A stretch of 64,000 nt of DNA from Tisiphia sp964030975. GTDB taxonomy: Bacteria > Pseudomonadota > Alphaproteobacteria > Rickettsiales > Rickettsiaceae. Both the position numbers and the translations under genes were made by a program. A model generated the notes under the pieces. The model worked only from the letters and a program-made list of their open reading frames with translations, did no database searches and had not been told where the DNA came from. Each line of letters opens with the position of its first letter. The first letter of the stretch is position 1. Below are positions 1 through 7,977 of this stretch, one piece after another. The stretch covers positions 744,001-808,000 of the forward strand of contig NZ_CAXIQH010000001.1 in the NCBI RefSeq assembly GCF_964030975.1, given 5' to 3'.

Positions 1-1
1 G

Positions 2-532
2 GAGTCTTGGCTTACTTTTGGTGTAGATAGTTTTATCAATATGATACCATGCTCATATGATGATAAAGCATCTAGCGAATATTTTACCTTTGTGCCAGGA
101 AGAAACGATCGTGGTTTAACCATGCGGGTTGAGAGTGGTATAAAAGCTGAGCAACTTTTTGGGGTAATGCCAGATTTTGCCAATCTGCTTGTAAGCCGAG
201 GGAATAATATTATTATTGATGAAGTCTTATTTGATGATTCCTGTCTTAAATCTTACATAAAAGTCTTAAGTAGCTATATTGTCTATTTTGTCGGAGTCTT
301 CTGTGATCTTTCCGTAATGCAGGAGCGAGAAATTCTACGCGGTGATCGGGCTATAGGTTTATCGAATGATCAAATAGACCGAGTTCACGCAAGTAGTTTG
401 CTAGAATATGATTTAACAGTTGATACTACCTCAAGAACAGCTTTTGAAACTGCCAAACAAATCCTGGAATTTGTTGATAACAATCCTGCTCCCCAAGGTT
501 TTATGACTATGCGTAAGAGGTTACAGTTATAA
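2..532 (+). CDS. Chloramphenicol phosphotransferase-like protein (5' end outside window)
   Basis: The reading frame is open from base 2, so the start and the P-loop lie before the window; 177 residues are visible. The opening residues ESWLTFGVDSFI match the strand with the catalytic Asp in the CPT family. The later segment with EREILRGDRAIGL and the region ending YDLTVDTT match the RGDR lid and C-terminal strand of that family. Family members phosphorylate chloramphenicol or other small hydroxyl compounds with ATP. In a rickettsial genome the substrate is unknown, and a role in drug resistance should not be assumed. An internal ATG at 41 is not a credible start because the homologous frame continues upstream. 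The gene is followed by IS21 debris. Confidence 0.72.
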   Translation, partial: ESWLTFGVDSFINMIPCSYDDKASSEYFTFVPGRNDRGLTMRVESGIKAEQLFGVMPDFANLLVSRGNNIIIDEVLFDDSCLKSYIKVLSSYIVYFVGVFCDLSVMQEREILRGDRAIGLSNDQIDRVHASSLLEYDLTVDTTSRTAFETAKQILEFVDNNPAPQGFMTMRKRLQL

Positions 533-564
533 TTCAATTATGGCTAACCCGAATAGTATTTAGC

Positions 565-805
565 TGTAAATTGTAATAAACTATTGCCCCCCCTTGACCA
601 CAAAAAAAATTAGTTAATTTTGGTTAAAATTCAGATAAAATTCCCTAAAATCATTGGTAATTTTTAATTTATATAATAGTATATTATTTTAATCTTTATT
701 CTGCATCTTTTCCTCCTCTAAAACTTTTATTACCAGTTTCTATGATTTGACAATGATGGGTTAGCCTATCGATAATTGCCTTTGTTGCCTTAGGATTACC
801 AAATA
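565..805. mobile_element. IS21 remnant: left end plus 3' tip of istB
   Basis: From about 565 the sequence matches the left end of the full IS21 copy at 14221 onward: terminal repeat, a stretch reading GACCACAAAAAAAATTAG, then the last ~100 bp of istB on the minus strand. A stretch of about 24 bp between two short internal repeats of the IS end is missing, as expected from slippage. The match stops where a short MITE-A copy begins at 806, so the rest of this IS21 has been lost. It cannot make protein. Confidence 0.8.
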
Positions 806-863
806 TATAGTTATGCCTATAGGATTAGGTGATAAAGAACATAATCCTATGGGCATAACTATA
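806..863. mobile_element. MITE-A, 58-bp miniature copy with two left ends
   Basis: The sequence starts TATAGTTATGCCTATAGGAT and ends with the inverse complement of nearly the same end (AATCCTATGGGCATAACTATA, one mismatch), so both termini are the 'left' type. The GC-rich core found in all other copies is absent. It sits at a TA in the istB remnant, but the sequence beyond it does not rejoin istB. Confidence 0.75.
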
Positions 864-1042
864 TCGCAAAAATGTTCTGCAAAGTTCTTGACGAATTCTC
901 TCTCTCTTAACATCACTATCTCCAAATAATAATTATTTTATTAAGAGATTCTTACGATATTACTCCACTATTTGCAAAAACTTTATTATTAACATTTCTT
1001 TACCTTTTGTTCATGAGACCGCCGTGAGTAGGAGATGTACTC
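864..1042. other. Intergenic, with a possible truncated gene start
   Basis: On the minus strand an ATG at 911-913 is preceded by a good ribosome-binding site (GGAGATAGTG before ATG). It opens 16 codons (MLREREFVKNFAEHFC) that run into the miniature MITE-A and stop being meaningful there. This looks like the first bases of a gene cut off by the element. Nothing else is recognisable. Confidence 0.3.
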
Positions 1043-1324
1043 TTGTTCAATAAAAATGTAATTCATAGAAGCTCTCGTCTTAAAGATGGACCTTTGGCAA
1101 AAAGGGTCGCTTTTGTTTTACGCTTTGTGGGAGTTGATTCCCGTTTTAATAAGCAGCAGGCCTTAAATATTGACTATCCCGCAAGAAAATATGGTGCTAC
1201 TTTGTTTGCACAAACTCATAAACAAATGAACTTAGAGGACGGACAGCTTTTTATTGAAAGTAGCTACTTTGATAACATTGATAAGCGTATGATTAAGAAA
1301 ATTCATAACGGGGTTGTGACGTAG
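1043..1324 (+). CDS. Hypothetical protein, probable fragment
   Basis: This is a 93-residue ORF with a TTG start; an in-frame stop lies 18 bases upstream. It reads like real protein (mixed charged and aromatic residues, no low complexity), but I do not recognise the family. No signal peptide or membrane segment is visible. No Shine-Dalgarno sequence fits the TTG well, so it may be the middle or end of a decayed gene left among IS debris. It points towards the 3' end of bioN on the other strand. Confidence 0.35.
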   Translation: MFNKNVIHRSSRLKDGPLAKRVAFVLRFVGVDSRFNKQQALNIDYPARKYGATLFAQTHKQMNLEDGQLFIESSYFDNIDKRMIKKIHNGVVT

Positions 1325-1403
1325 ACAATAATGGTATATATCTACCTTATATACAGAATGAATAGCAGTTGTTATTCTTCTAGATTTAATATTTACAGTT
1401 CCC

Positions 1404-1997
1404 TTACCAAGAACGTGATTCAATAGCTTCAGCAATATTTTCTGCTGTTTTTAGAATTTTTATAATTGTAGGAATTATAGTTGCAATAAAATTACGTTCT
1501 AAACCACGGGTACGCTGAGCTACACTTATTTCCTGAAAAATACTAACAATCACAGGAATAAATCGTATGGCAAGAGACAGGGATAGACTTATTTTCTTAT
1601 GATTAATCCCAACATAAGATAATAAAATTAAAATTTCATTAAGGCTATCAACCATTTCAGATATACGTGTTGTAAGTGTTATCAATGAAGCGAAAAGTAA
1701 TAATGTTGCAAATCGAATGATGACTTGTACTCCTACTATCCAATTACTGGTAAATATATGAACAAGCAAAATAATTAATATTATAATAGTAATCTGGCGT
1801 AATTGAATAAATAATTTTTGTAGTGGTATTTTAGCTATAAAATATAAAAAAAATGTAAAAAATAAGCTTATACTAAGCAAAAATAAATTAGATACTAAAA
1901 ATAATCCGCTTGAAAAAACTACTAGAGAATATAGCTTAATCCTTGGGGATAAGCGATGGATAGGAGAGTTATATTGATAATAAGTATCTAAATTCAT
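1404..1997 (-). CDS. bioN: Biotin ECF transporter transmembrane subunit BioN (EcfT)
   Basis: This 197-residue membrane protein has several hydrophobic helices in the N-terminal two thirds. Near the C-terminus it has the two coupling motifs of EcfT proteins: AQRTRG (usual form A-x-R-x-RG), and a final AIESRSW in place of the usual AxExRGxG. EcfT subunits hold the ATPase pair and the substrate-binding S component together. The start overlaps the end of bioM by 4 bases, which indicates translational coupling in a bioY-bioM-bioN operon. The protein stops right after the second motif and lacks the short basic tail many homologues carry, so slight C-terminal loss is possible. Confidence 0.85.
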   Translation of the reverse strand: MNLDTYYQYNSPIHRLSPRIKLYSLVVFSSGLFLVSNLFLLSISLFFTFFLYFIAKIPLQKLFIQLRQITIIILIILLVHIFTSNWIVGVQVIIRFATLLLFASLITLTTRISEMVDSLNEILILLSYVGINHKKISLSLSLAIRFIPVIVSIFQEISVAQRTRGLERNFIATIIPTIIKILKTAENIAEAIESRSW

Positions 1998-2668
1998 ATC
2001 ATCATATTTTTATATAAAGGTATAGTAATAGAAGGATGATCATCTCCAATTATTTGCCCTTGCTCAAAAACAATTACACGATCAAAATTTGATAATAATT
2101 CAAGGTCGTGAGAAATCATAATAACAACTTGCTTTAAATTTTCTATTACTTGGAAAATATTTTTTTTATTTCTTAAATCTAAAAGCGTCGTAGGCTCATC
2201 AAATACTATGTAATCAGGTTCCATCACTAATACCCCGGCAATAGCTAATAATTGTTTTTGTCCGCCACTAAGAAGATGAGATGGAGATTTACGCAAATTA
2301 TGTATATTATATAAGGATAAGATTGAATTTATACTTTGCTCAATCTTATCCTTATTGTAACCAAGATTTTTTAAACCAAAAGCAAGGTCTTCTTCAACTA
2401 TTGGAAAAACAATTTGATTGTCTGGATTCTGAAATACAAATCCAACTTTACGTCTTATTTCTTTACCAAATTTACGTGTATCTAAACCATCAATTGTTAC
2501 AAGTCCAGTAGTAGGTAGTTTAATGCCATTAAGAAGTCTTGCAAATGTACTTTTTCCACTACCATTTGCTCCAACTATACCAATTTTTCTTTCACCTAGT
2601 ATTAAACTGATATTTGATAAAATATCATAATTATTAACACTGTAATTAACATTTTCAATTTTTATCAT
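1994..2668 (-). CDS. bioM: Biotin ECF transporter ATPase BioM
   Basis: This 224-residue ABC ATPase has Walker A GANGSGKST near residue 34, Q-loop FQNPDNQ, signature LSGGQKQ, Walker B YIVFDEP followed by TTLLD, and switch histidine MISHD. The Q-loop form FQNPDNQIV is typical of ECF (CbiO/EcfA) ATPases. A single ATPase next to one EcfT and BioY is the dedicated BioMNY arrangement rather than a shared group II module. It drives biotin uptake at the inner membrane. It lies between bioY (38-base gap) and bioN (4-base overlap). Confidence 0.92.
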   Translation of the reverse strand: MIKIENVNYSVNNYDILSNISLILGERKIGIVGANGSGKSTFARLLNGIKLPTTGLVTIDGLDTRKFGKEIRRKVGFVFQNPDNQIVFPIVEEDLAFGLKNLGYNKDKIEQSINSILSLYNIHNLRKSPSHLLSGGQKQLLAIAGVLVMEPDYIVFDEPTTLLDLRNKKNIFQVIENLKQVVIMISHDLELLSNFDRVIVFEQGQIIGDDHPSITIPLYKNMMI

Positions 2669-2706
2669 ATAGACTTTATAGCTTATACTTTAACTAATAT
2701 TAAAAC

Positions 2707-3249
2707 TTAATCTTGTATTATAGGGTAAGAACGTTTTACTACCAATGCTGTAGTAGTAGCAATAACTGCTTTAATAAGGTCTCCTGGGATAAATATCATA
2801 CTTCCAATAAAAGCTTGATTTATAGAAATATTAATAATTATATTAAGCCATAAAATACCTATAATATACATAATTAGTATGCCGCCAATTATAATATATA
2901 TAAAAGCACTAATATTAGTTAAATTAGACCAATTTTTTTTAAATAAAAAACCAATAACAAACGCTGCAATAGGCCATCCTAAAAGAAATCCACCACTCGG
3001 TCCTAAAATTGATCCTAAGCCTCCATGCCCACCAGCAAGAACTGGAAGACCAAGTGATACTATTCCTAGAAAAAGAATTTGAGATAAAGCACCTCTTTTA
3101 GCTCCTAAAATACTGCCAGAAAGCATAGCTCCTAGAGATTGTGCACTTATAGGAACACCAATAACAGGAATTACGATACCAGGTATGATACCTAATGCAG
3201 CCGTAATTGCAGCAAAAAGAGCTATGTAAACTATATCCTTAGTATTCAT
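2707..3249 (-). CDS. bioY: Biotin transporter substrate-binding component BioY
   Basis: This 180-residue integral membrane protein matches BioY closely. Conserved stretches include VPISAQSLGAMLSG in the first loop, LGPSGGFLLGWP in the middle, and FIPGDLIKAV near the C-terminus. BioY binds biotin with high affinity and works with BioM and BioN. It is the first gene of the operon. No biotin synthesis genes are seen in the window, which fits reliance on biotin from the host. A chimeric IS scrap starts about 28 bases upstream, so the native promoter may have been replaced. Confidence 0.94.
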   Translation of the reverse strand: MNTKDIVYIALFAAITAALGIIPGIVIPVIGVPISAQSLGAMLSGSILGAKRGALSQILFLGIVSLGLPVLAGGHGGLGSILGPSGGFLLGWPIAAFVIGFLFKKNWSNLTNISAFIYIIIGGILIMYIIGILWLNIIINISINQAFIGSMIFIPGDLIKAVIATTTALVVKRSYPIIQD

Positions 3250-3276
3250 TAATTTATACCTTCAGGCTCTGTCTTT

Positions 3277-3486
3277 TTATTTGCGTAATTGGCTATTTAA
3301 GCCTTCTATTGTATTAGTTGTATAAATATTAAAGAAGCACTCAATTAAATGCCGTTCTTTATAAGTGTGTTTATCATATTCACGTTGTACTTTACGGTTA
3401 GACTTTGGTGGTATAACAACCTTACACTCCTTATTCTCTAAGCTTTCTACAAATGCACTACTATCATATCCTCTGTCGCCTATCAC
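3277..3486 (-). pseudogene. Chimeric transposase remnant: IS5-type fused to IS256-type tail
   Basis: The first ~50 codons (GDRGYDS, IPPKSNRKVQ, HLIECFF) belong to an IS5-family DDE transposase. Directly after ECFFN the frame continues as IYTTNTIEGLNSQLRK, which is the hallmark of IS256-family (mutator) transposases, and then stops. Two unrelated transposases have therefore been joined in frame by a deletion or recombination. It is too short to be active. Confidence 0.8.
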
Positions 3487-3908
3487 AGTCGTATTCTTAA
3501 CATCTTATTGTTTAAGACTTTATATAGAAATTAAAGTATATTTTTTGATTTGTAAAGTACTTTTCATAAAAAAATAACGTAGATGGGGTTCTAGGGCTTA
3601 CTATTACCCACAAATTATTTGGCTAATAGGACTCCTATTATCAAACCACTTAAAATTTTTAAATTTACATAAGCACTCGTTAAATGTTATCACGTAATTT
3701 GACCCACCGTAACGGAACGTGTGAAAAGCGAAATGTGTGGCTATATCCATTATAGTGATAGGCTTTATAGAGGAGGCTATTTTTTGCAAACCTATCTTCT
3801 TATTGAAAGCACTATTTCTCTGTAACCCTAATAACTTTCAGTGTTAAATAAATTGATATCTTTATTTTCTTGAGCAAAAGACTAGCTCTAAATTTAATAT
3901 TTTTCACA
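3487..3908. other. Intergenic, no convincing gene
   Basis: This is AT-rich sequence between the IS scrap and the 174-bp palindromic element. A 61-codon open frame on the minus strand (3604-3789) has no recognisable domain or convincing start signal, and I do not call it. Confidence 0.4.
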
Positions 3909-3916
3909 GTAAAAAG

Positions 3917-4090
3917 GTGAGCGTTCACGGTTTTTCAGTTTACCATGATTTCTGATATTTTTAGTACAAATTCTTTATAGGAAAATCTACTATTACTTGA
4001 AAAGTTTACAATTAAAAGGTGTATAGGCTATAAAAACTACATCTAAAAATTAAAATTTTAGAACAAAATTGAAAAACCGTGAACGCTCAC
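3917..4090. mobile_element. 174-bp non-autonomous element with 21-bp perfect ends and 8-bp target duplication
   Basis: The left end GTGAGCGTTCACGGTTTTTC is the exact inverse complement of the right end over 21 bases (3917-3937 and 4070-4090). GTAAAAAG directly flanks both sides (3909-3916 and 4091-4098), a perfect 8-bp direct repeat that looks like a target-site duplication. There is no coding capacity. An 8-bp duplication suggests mobilisation by a transposase of an IS66- or IS256-like type; which one is unknown. Confidence 0.8.
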
Positions 4091-4241
4091 GTAAAAAGTA
4101 ACGTTTTAGTTTTTGTGATTGACACACTATGGATTTTGACTTAATTTGTCAATTGATTGTTAGATATTAGCGAGGTTTATTTGATAAAAAGTAGCCACTC
4201 TAGACTAGATATGAACGCACGTATTAAACTAGAAGGTACGT

Positions 4242-4677
4242 ATGCTTGATAATAGCAACACTGTGCCACAAACTGTACCGCAAAAAGCAAAGCAAGTTGC
4301 TAAGAAGTGAGAAACCTGATTACTTTTATTTGAAAGAATTATTTAGGCAACTTAGGAAAATATTAAATGTTAAAGTACAGACTAAATCCAAGAAATTACC
4401 GTATGTACCTTCGGATGAGGATATCAAAAGATATTACGATGCAGTGTGGAATGATCAAAACATAAAACACATGATAATAATAAAAACCATGTTATATACT
4501 GGAGTTAGAGTAGGAGAGCTGGTAAAAATTAAAATAGATGATGTTGAGCTTAATGAGTGCCAAATACGGATCAATAATGGTAAAGGTAAGAAGGATCGCA
4601 TTGTACCTTTCCCCATAACTTTTAGAGAAGTACTTGCCGCCAAATTTATCACTTCAAATTTTTCCAGAAATGAATGA
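4242..4677 (+). pseudogene. Tyrosine recombinase/phage-type integrase, frameshifted and truncated
   Basis: The likely original start is ATG 4242, after AGAAGG; this frame meets TGA at 4308. The +1 frame then carries the protein on from about SEKPDYFYLKELFRQL. It includes the start of the catalytic domain: YTGVRVGEL with the first catalytic Arg, and the GKGKKDRIVP hairpin with the catalytic Lys. It ends at 4677 before the HxxR and Tyr motifs. It is therefore broken by a frameshift near 4305 and lacks its C-terminal half. It probably once moved an island in this region. The last codons lie in a sequence that recurs at about 7693-7735. Confidence 0.78.
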
Positions 4678-5409
4678 TGAGTATTAGTATTATCACGATG
4701 TAAGATATTATTTGGAACCAAATGAGAGATTTTAATTCATCCATATAATCGACCCTAATTTAAGTTGGTGCTAGGGGCTTTCATCAGTCATTAAAATGAC
4801 CACCTACTGAATTTCATACCTTCGAAGAAAAAGTTTACTTATAACAGTAGACCCCTAGCATAGAAAGCTAGAAGCTTAATAGGTCGATTTTTAATGATGG
4901 ATGAAAGACATCACTAACATTTATAATTATATCAATGCTAATGATTAGAGCAAGTGTTATAGCCCTATAAAAAATTTGTATTCTGACGATGTTACTCCTG
5001 AAACTGTTTGAGCGCACGTTGGGGGAAAAATCCCCCAACATGTAAGTGTGCAATTACCAAAAAACGGGTAATTGAAAAAGTTAAGTTGTATTTCAATTAT
5101 TACTATTATTTTAACTTAGGGGGGTCAAGAAGGGGGTGTGCCACCCCCTCATACCACCCCCGCATATACTGTGGTTAGATGAACAATTTTTGAATCCTTA
5201 AAGGGGTATTTATTTCAATAGGGGGTAAAGTTATAGACTTTGAAAAAGAGTGACAATTTCATTTTGAACTTACACTTCATTGAAAAGTATTCAACGTGTA
5301 TTGTTTAAAAAAGTAAACTTAGTTTGCCTATCGCTTAATAAAATTCTACGAATGTTTGTTATAACTTAGTTTTCAAATTCAGGAATTATTGACATGATGG
5401 TTTATAAAA
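4678..5409. other. Gene-free region rich in inverted repeats
   Basis: No credible gene is present. An imperfect nested inverted repeat spans 4737-4905 (outer arms around AATCGACC and GGTCGATT, inner arms GCTAGGGG and CCCCTAGC). A perfect hairpin GTTGGGGG/CCCCCAAC lies at 5018-5039, with weaker pairing outside it (GCGCAC/GTGTGC). Further hairpins lie at 5051-5074 (CAATTACC/GGGTAATTG) and 5132-5148 (GGGGGTG/CACCCCC). Whether these are transcribed RNAs, recombination sites or relics is unknown. Confidence 0.5.
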
Positions 5410-6435
5410 TTATCTCTTATTAATTCTTTCTAAACAAATCTTTTCAGTCACTATTTTTAATTTATTTACTCTATCAATAAGGTAAAGTAATTGCTCTTCG
5501 TCAATCTTATAATCTTTGTTATATCTAGCTTCAATATATGCTTGTCTAAGTAAGTTAAAGCATTGCTTCTGTTCAAAACTAGAATGAGGAAATATCTGCC
5601 CTAGCTCTTCATTGTAATTTCCTGCTATAGTTATGCTCATAGGATTAGGTGATAAAGAACATAACGATTGTAAGTTGTCATTCCCGCGAAGGCGGGAATC
5701 TAGATACCTGCTTTCGCAAGGTTAACACAAAGTTTGTATCACCTAATTCAATAGGTTTCAATATATACCGCCTAATTTTCTTATATCGTGCAATTTTGGT
5801 TTATAACCAGAAAAGACTAACAGAATGGCATTATAAAAACTCTCGGTAGCTTGATGAAGGTAAAAAGATGATAAAGCATATTCCTTCCTTTCTAATGGGT
5901 ATTTACAATCAATAAAAAAACCTTTGCCTCTTCCAAACCAGTACTCATAGTCTTCTTTAGCTATTTGTTTTCTTTCTCCCCAAGGTAACTTTTTGGCTTC
6001 TGATAACTGGAATTCTCCACTATCATATAAAAGAATTCCTTCTTTTTTTATATCGGAAAAGAAATAATGCCCTTTTTCCAATTGAGTATTTACCATGTTA
6101 ATTGATTCTAATACTAAAGTTATCCATGGTTCTTTAGACAAGGGGTCTCTTAATAATTTTTTCTCTAGTCTTTTTTCTATTTTTTCTTCTATTCTTAACC
6201 CAAGATGACCTACATATTTGCCTTTTTTTAGTACTAACATAAGATCAAGGTCACTTTGATAACTATAGGTAATATGACCTATAGTATATTCATCTTGTAC
6301 CCACTTCCCTCTAGCATAAGAACCAAATAAAATAATCATTGCTATCTTTGATTCAGCTACATCTAGAATTTCTTTAACAATATCATCTAGCTTTTCTTTA
6401 ATTAATACTGAGCGGATAGGTAAGGTAGTTTTCAT
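5410..6435 (-). pseudogene. MNT nucleotidyltransferase-HEPN fusion protein, split by a MITE
   Basis: The N-terminal part (225 codons, start 6435) has the minimal nucleotidyltransferase motif GSYARGKW followed by DLDLMLVL, where the two Asp residues bind metal. After it come helices typical of HEPN domains (SFYLHQATESFYNAILLV). At 5765 a MITE-A copy interrupts the gene; the remaining ~70 codons continue at 5410-5625 (NYNEELGQIFPHSS onward). Deleting the element and one TA gives GGC GGT ATA GCA GGA, which restores one frame of about 298 codons. Such fusions are related to MNT/HEPN toxin-antitoxin and AMP-ylating proteins. As it stands the protein loses the end of its HEPN domain. Confidence 0.82.
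5626..5765. mobile_element. MITE-A copy inside the MNT-HEPN gene
   Basis: This is a 140-bp element starting TATAGTTATGCTCATAGGAT and ending GGTTTCAATATA, with imperfect inverted ends sharing ATTAGGTGAT. The core contains two GC-rich hairpins (CATTCCCGC...GCGGGAATC and ACCTGCTTTCGC). In this copy the second hairpin has an altered stem (CGCAAGGTTAAC rather than CGCAGGTATGAC). TA is duplicated at the target. Confidence 0.9.
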
Positions 6436-6721
6436 ATTGATAAAGCGTTTTTTTTAAAGATAATATAACTTCTATCTTATTTTTGTAGTGTGATTTAGGG
6501 CTTCTACATTCCGTTATAATGTATGTACAAAAATATAATTAGCAAAAGTTAAGTCAGGTCTAAGAGAAACAGAGAAAAGTTATAAACCTCATTCGTCAAA
6601 ATAGGGTTATACGCAATATAGAAACTATAAGTTTCTTGCTCTAAAGGTTCATCAACACCATAACGTATTTATCCTATTTCAGCATATTAAATTAAAATTG
6701 GATGTTGTTTCTAAAATTATT

Positions 6722-7018
6722 TCATTTAAAAAATAAATGTCCTGCTGAATATTTATGAAGAATACTTGCAATAAGCGTTTGATAAGGTAATCCTTCATAA
6801 GCTGCTTTTTGCTTGATACGGTTTAAATCACTACTAGAAATACGAATATTAATACGCATATCTTTTTGTAAATAGTTGGTTGCAGCTTTTATAGCTCTTT
6901 CTTTTTCCTCTTTCATGGTTTTAGCTGTATTCCATTCATTATTTTCAAAAGAACTTAATAATAATTTTTCCTCTTCATCAAGTAATATTTTTGAAGAATT
7001 ATTGTTTTTATTTTTCAT
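6722..7018 (-). CDS. Antitoxin, BrnA/CopG-like
   Basis: This 98-residue protein has an acidic, disordered N-terminal half and a C-terminal DNA-binding segment (INIRISSSDLNRIKQKA followed by GLPYQTLIASILHKYSAG) typical of ribbon-helix-helix antitoxins paired with BrnT-like toxins. It overlaps the upstream toxin gene by 11 bases (7008-7018), so the two are co-translated. It presumably neutralises the toxin and represses the pair. The gene order toxin-then-antitoxin is that of BrnT/BrnA systems. The exact family name is inferred from motif and context. Confidence 0.75.
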   Translation of the reverse strand: MKNKNNNSSKILLDEEEKLLLSSFENNEWNTAKTMKEEKERAIKAATNYLQKDMRINIRISSSDLNRIKQKAAYEGLPYQTLIASILHKYSAGHLFFK

Positions 7019-7310
7019 TGTTTTTTGTCTCCTTTAAATATTTTTGAGTAGCTTTACGGCTTGGTATAATTGTCTTAAGAAAAATTGTTTCATTATCTTC
7101 AATAACAAAAGGAACAAGATAAACATAAAAATTAAACTCAACTAGATACATTTTTTGGTTAGGATATTTTTGAGAGTTATGATGCTCAATTACATCTAAC
7201 AAACAATTATTTTCAATAGCTGAAATTATTTCTTCGAAGCTTATATCTCTTTCTTGTATAAGCTTATAGTTCTTTTCAGATGAAAAATTATAATTATATT
7301 TTTTTGTCAT
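7008..7310 (-). CDS. Toxin, BrnT-like putative ribonuclease
   Basis: This 100-residue protein begins YNFSSEKNYKLIQERDISFEEI, a divergent form of the BrnT opening (F-x-W-D-x-x-K ... R-x-I-S-F-E-E). A middle strand segment MYLVEFNFYVYLVPFV and the end FLKTIIPSRKATQKYL match a common subgroup of small toxins beside CopG/BrnA antitoxins. BrnT proteins are RelE-fold ribonucleases that inhibit translation. It is first in the two-gene operon. The frame is intact, so the module may be functional. Confidence 0.72.
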   Translation of the reverse strand: MTKKYNYNFSSEKNYKLIQERDISFEEIISAIENNCLLDVIEHHNSQKYPNQKMYLVEFNFYVYLVPFVIEDNETIFLKTIIPSRKATQKYLKETKNNEK

Positions 7311-7977
7311 TATATAATATTAATGACAATGTGTACCTTATGTCAATATATAATTTAGCCTAATAATGTGATATACATTGAATTTTAAAAGTCATTTAAT
7401 TTGACCCAGTTTTGACGATGAAAACGAACCGTTACAGATATAACGTATAAAAATAAAGTTTAAATTACTGAAATTCGAACGCAAGAAGAGATTTATTTAT
7501 AAACCGTCAAATTTCGCAATTATAAGCTTACACAGTATGTATATCTGTATTTTATGTAAAGACAAAAAGGGAGAATAAAATGCTTTTGTAACTACCCTTA
7601 AAATTGCTTTTATGGCTATCACTTTATTTTTGTATAAATCGTAACTAAACAACATCTATTTGTTGTAATCCTATCATCGTACCACTCTTAATATTATTTC
7701 AAATTTTTCTAAAAAATGAAAGATGAGTATTAAATTATTACTATTCTAATTCATATTTACCTGTACCACCTTTTTCACCACCTATTAAAACTATCATAGT
7801 CAATCCCAAACAAAATTTAATGTTACTTAAAACAACATATTACGTCAATTATTACGTCAATAATATATTAAAATGACACTAATATAAACTCATAGATGTT
7901 GCTTTTTGACGTCATTATAGTATCAAAAATTATTACAGTTATAAATACCAATGCATAACTCTTTACTACTTAATTAT
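7311..7977. other. Gene-free region with short ACGTCA repeats
   Basis: No gene is evident. Two direct copies of ATTACGTCAAT lie at 7839-7849 and 7851-7861, spaced 12 bp or about one helical turn. A palindromic TGACGTCA lies at 7907-7914. They sit beside a DnaA_N-like fragment, so they could be leftover initiator-binding sites. This is suggestive only. Confidence 0.4.
7693..7735 (+). repeat. Direct repeat of the integrase-gene 3' end
   Basis: This ~40-bp stretch (TTTCAAATTTTTCTAA then AAAGATGAGTATTA) closely matches 4650-4690 at the end of the broken integrase frame. The two copies are in direct orientation about 3 kb apart and enclose the MNT-HEPN gene and the toxin-antitoxin pair. They may be island boundary sites or traces of a duplication. 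Confidence 0.45.

Noticed and set aside
3604..3789. 61-codon minus-strand ORF
   Set aside because: No recognisable domain, no good ribosome site, AT-rich chance frame.
5018..5039. Hairpin with GTTGGGG/CCCCAAC resembling an integron attC core
   Set aside because: The bases do not fit the RYYYAAC/GTTRRRY rule properly and there is no integron-type integrase; the nearby recombinase is of the phage/XerD type.
4868..5053. 61-codon minus-strand frame
   Set aside because: It is built from the inverted-repeat region, lacks a start signal, and shows no protein-like composition.
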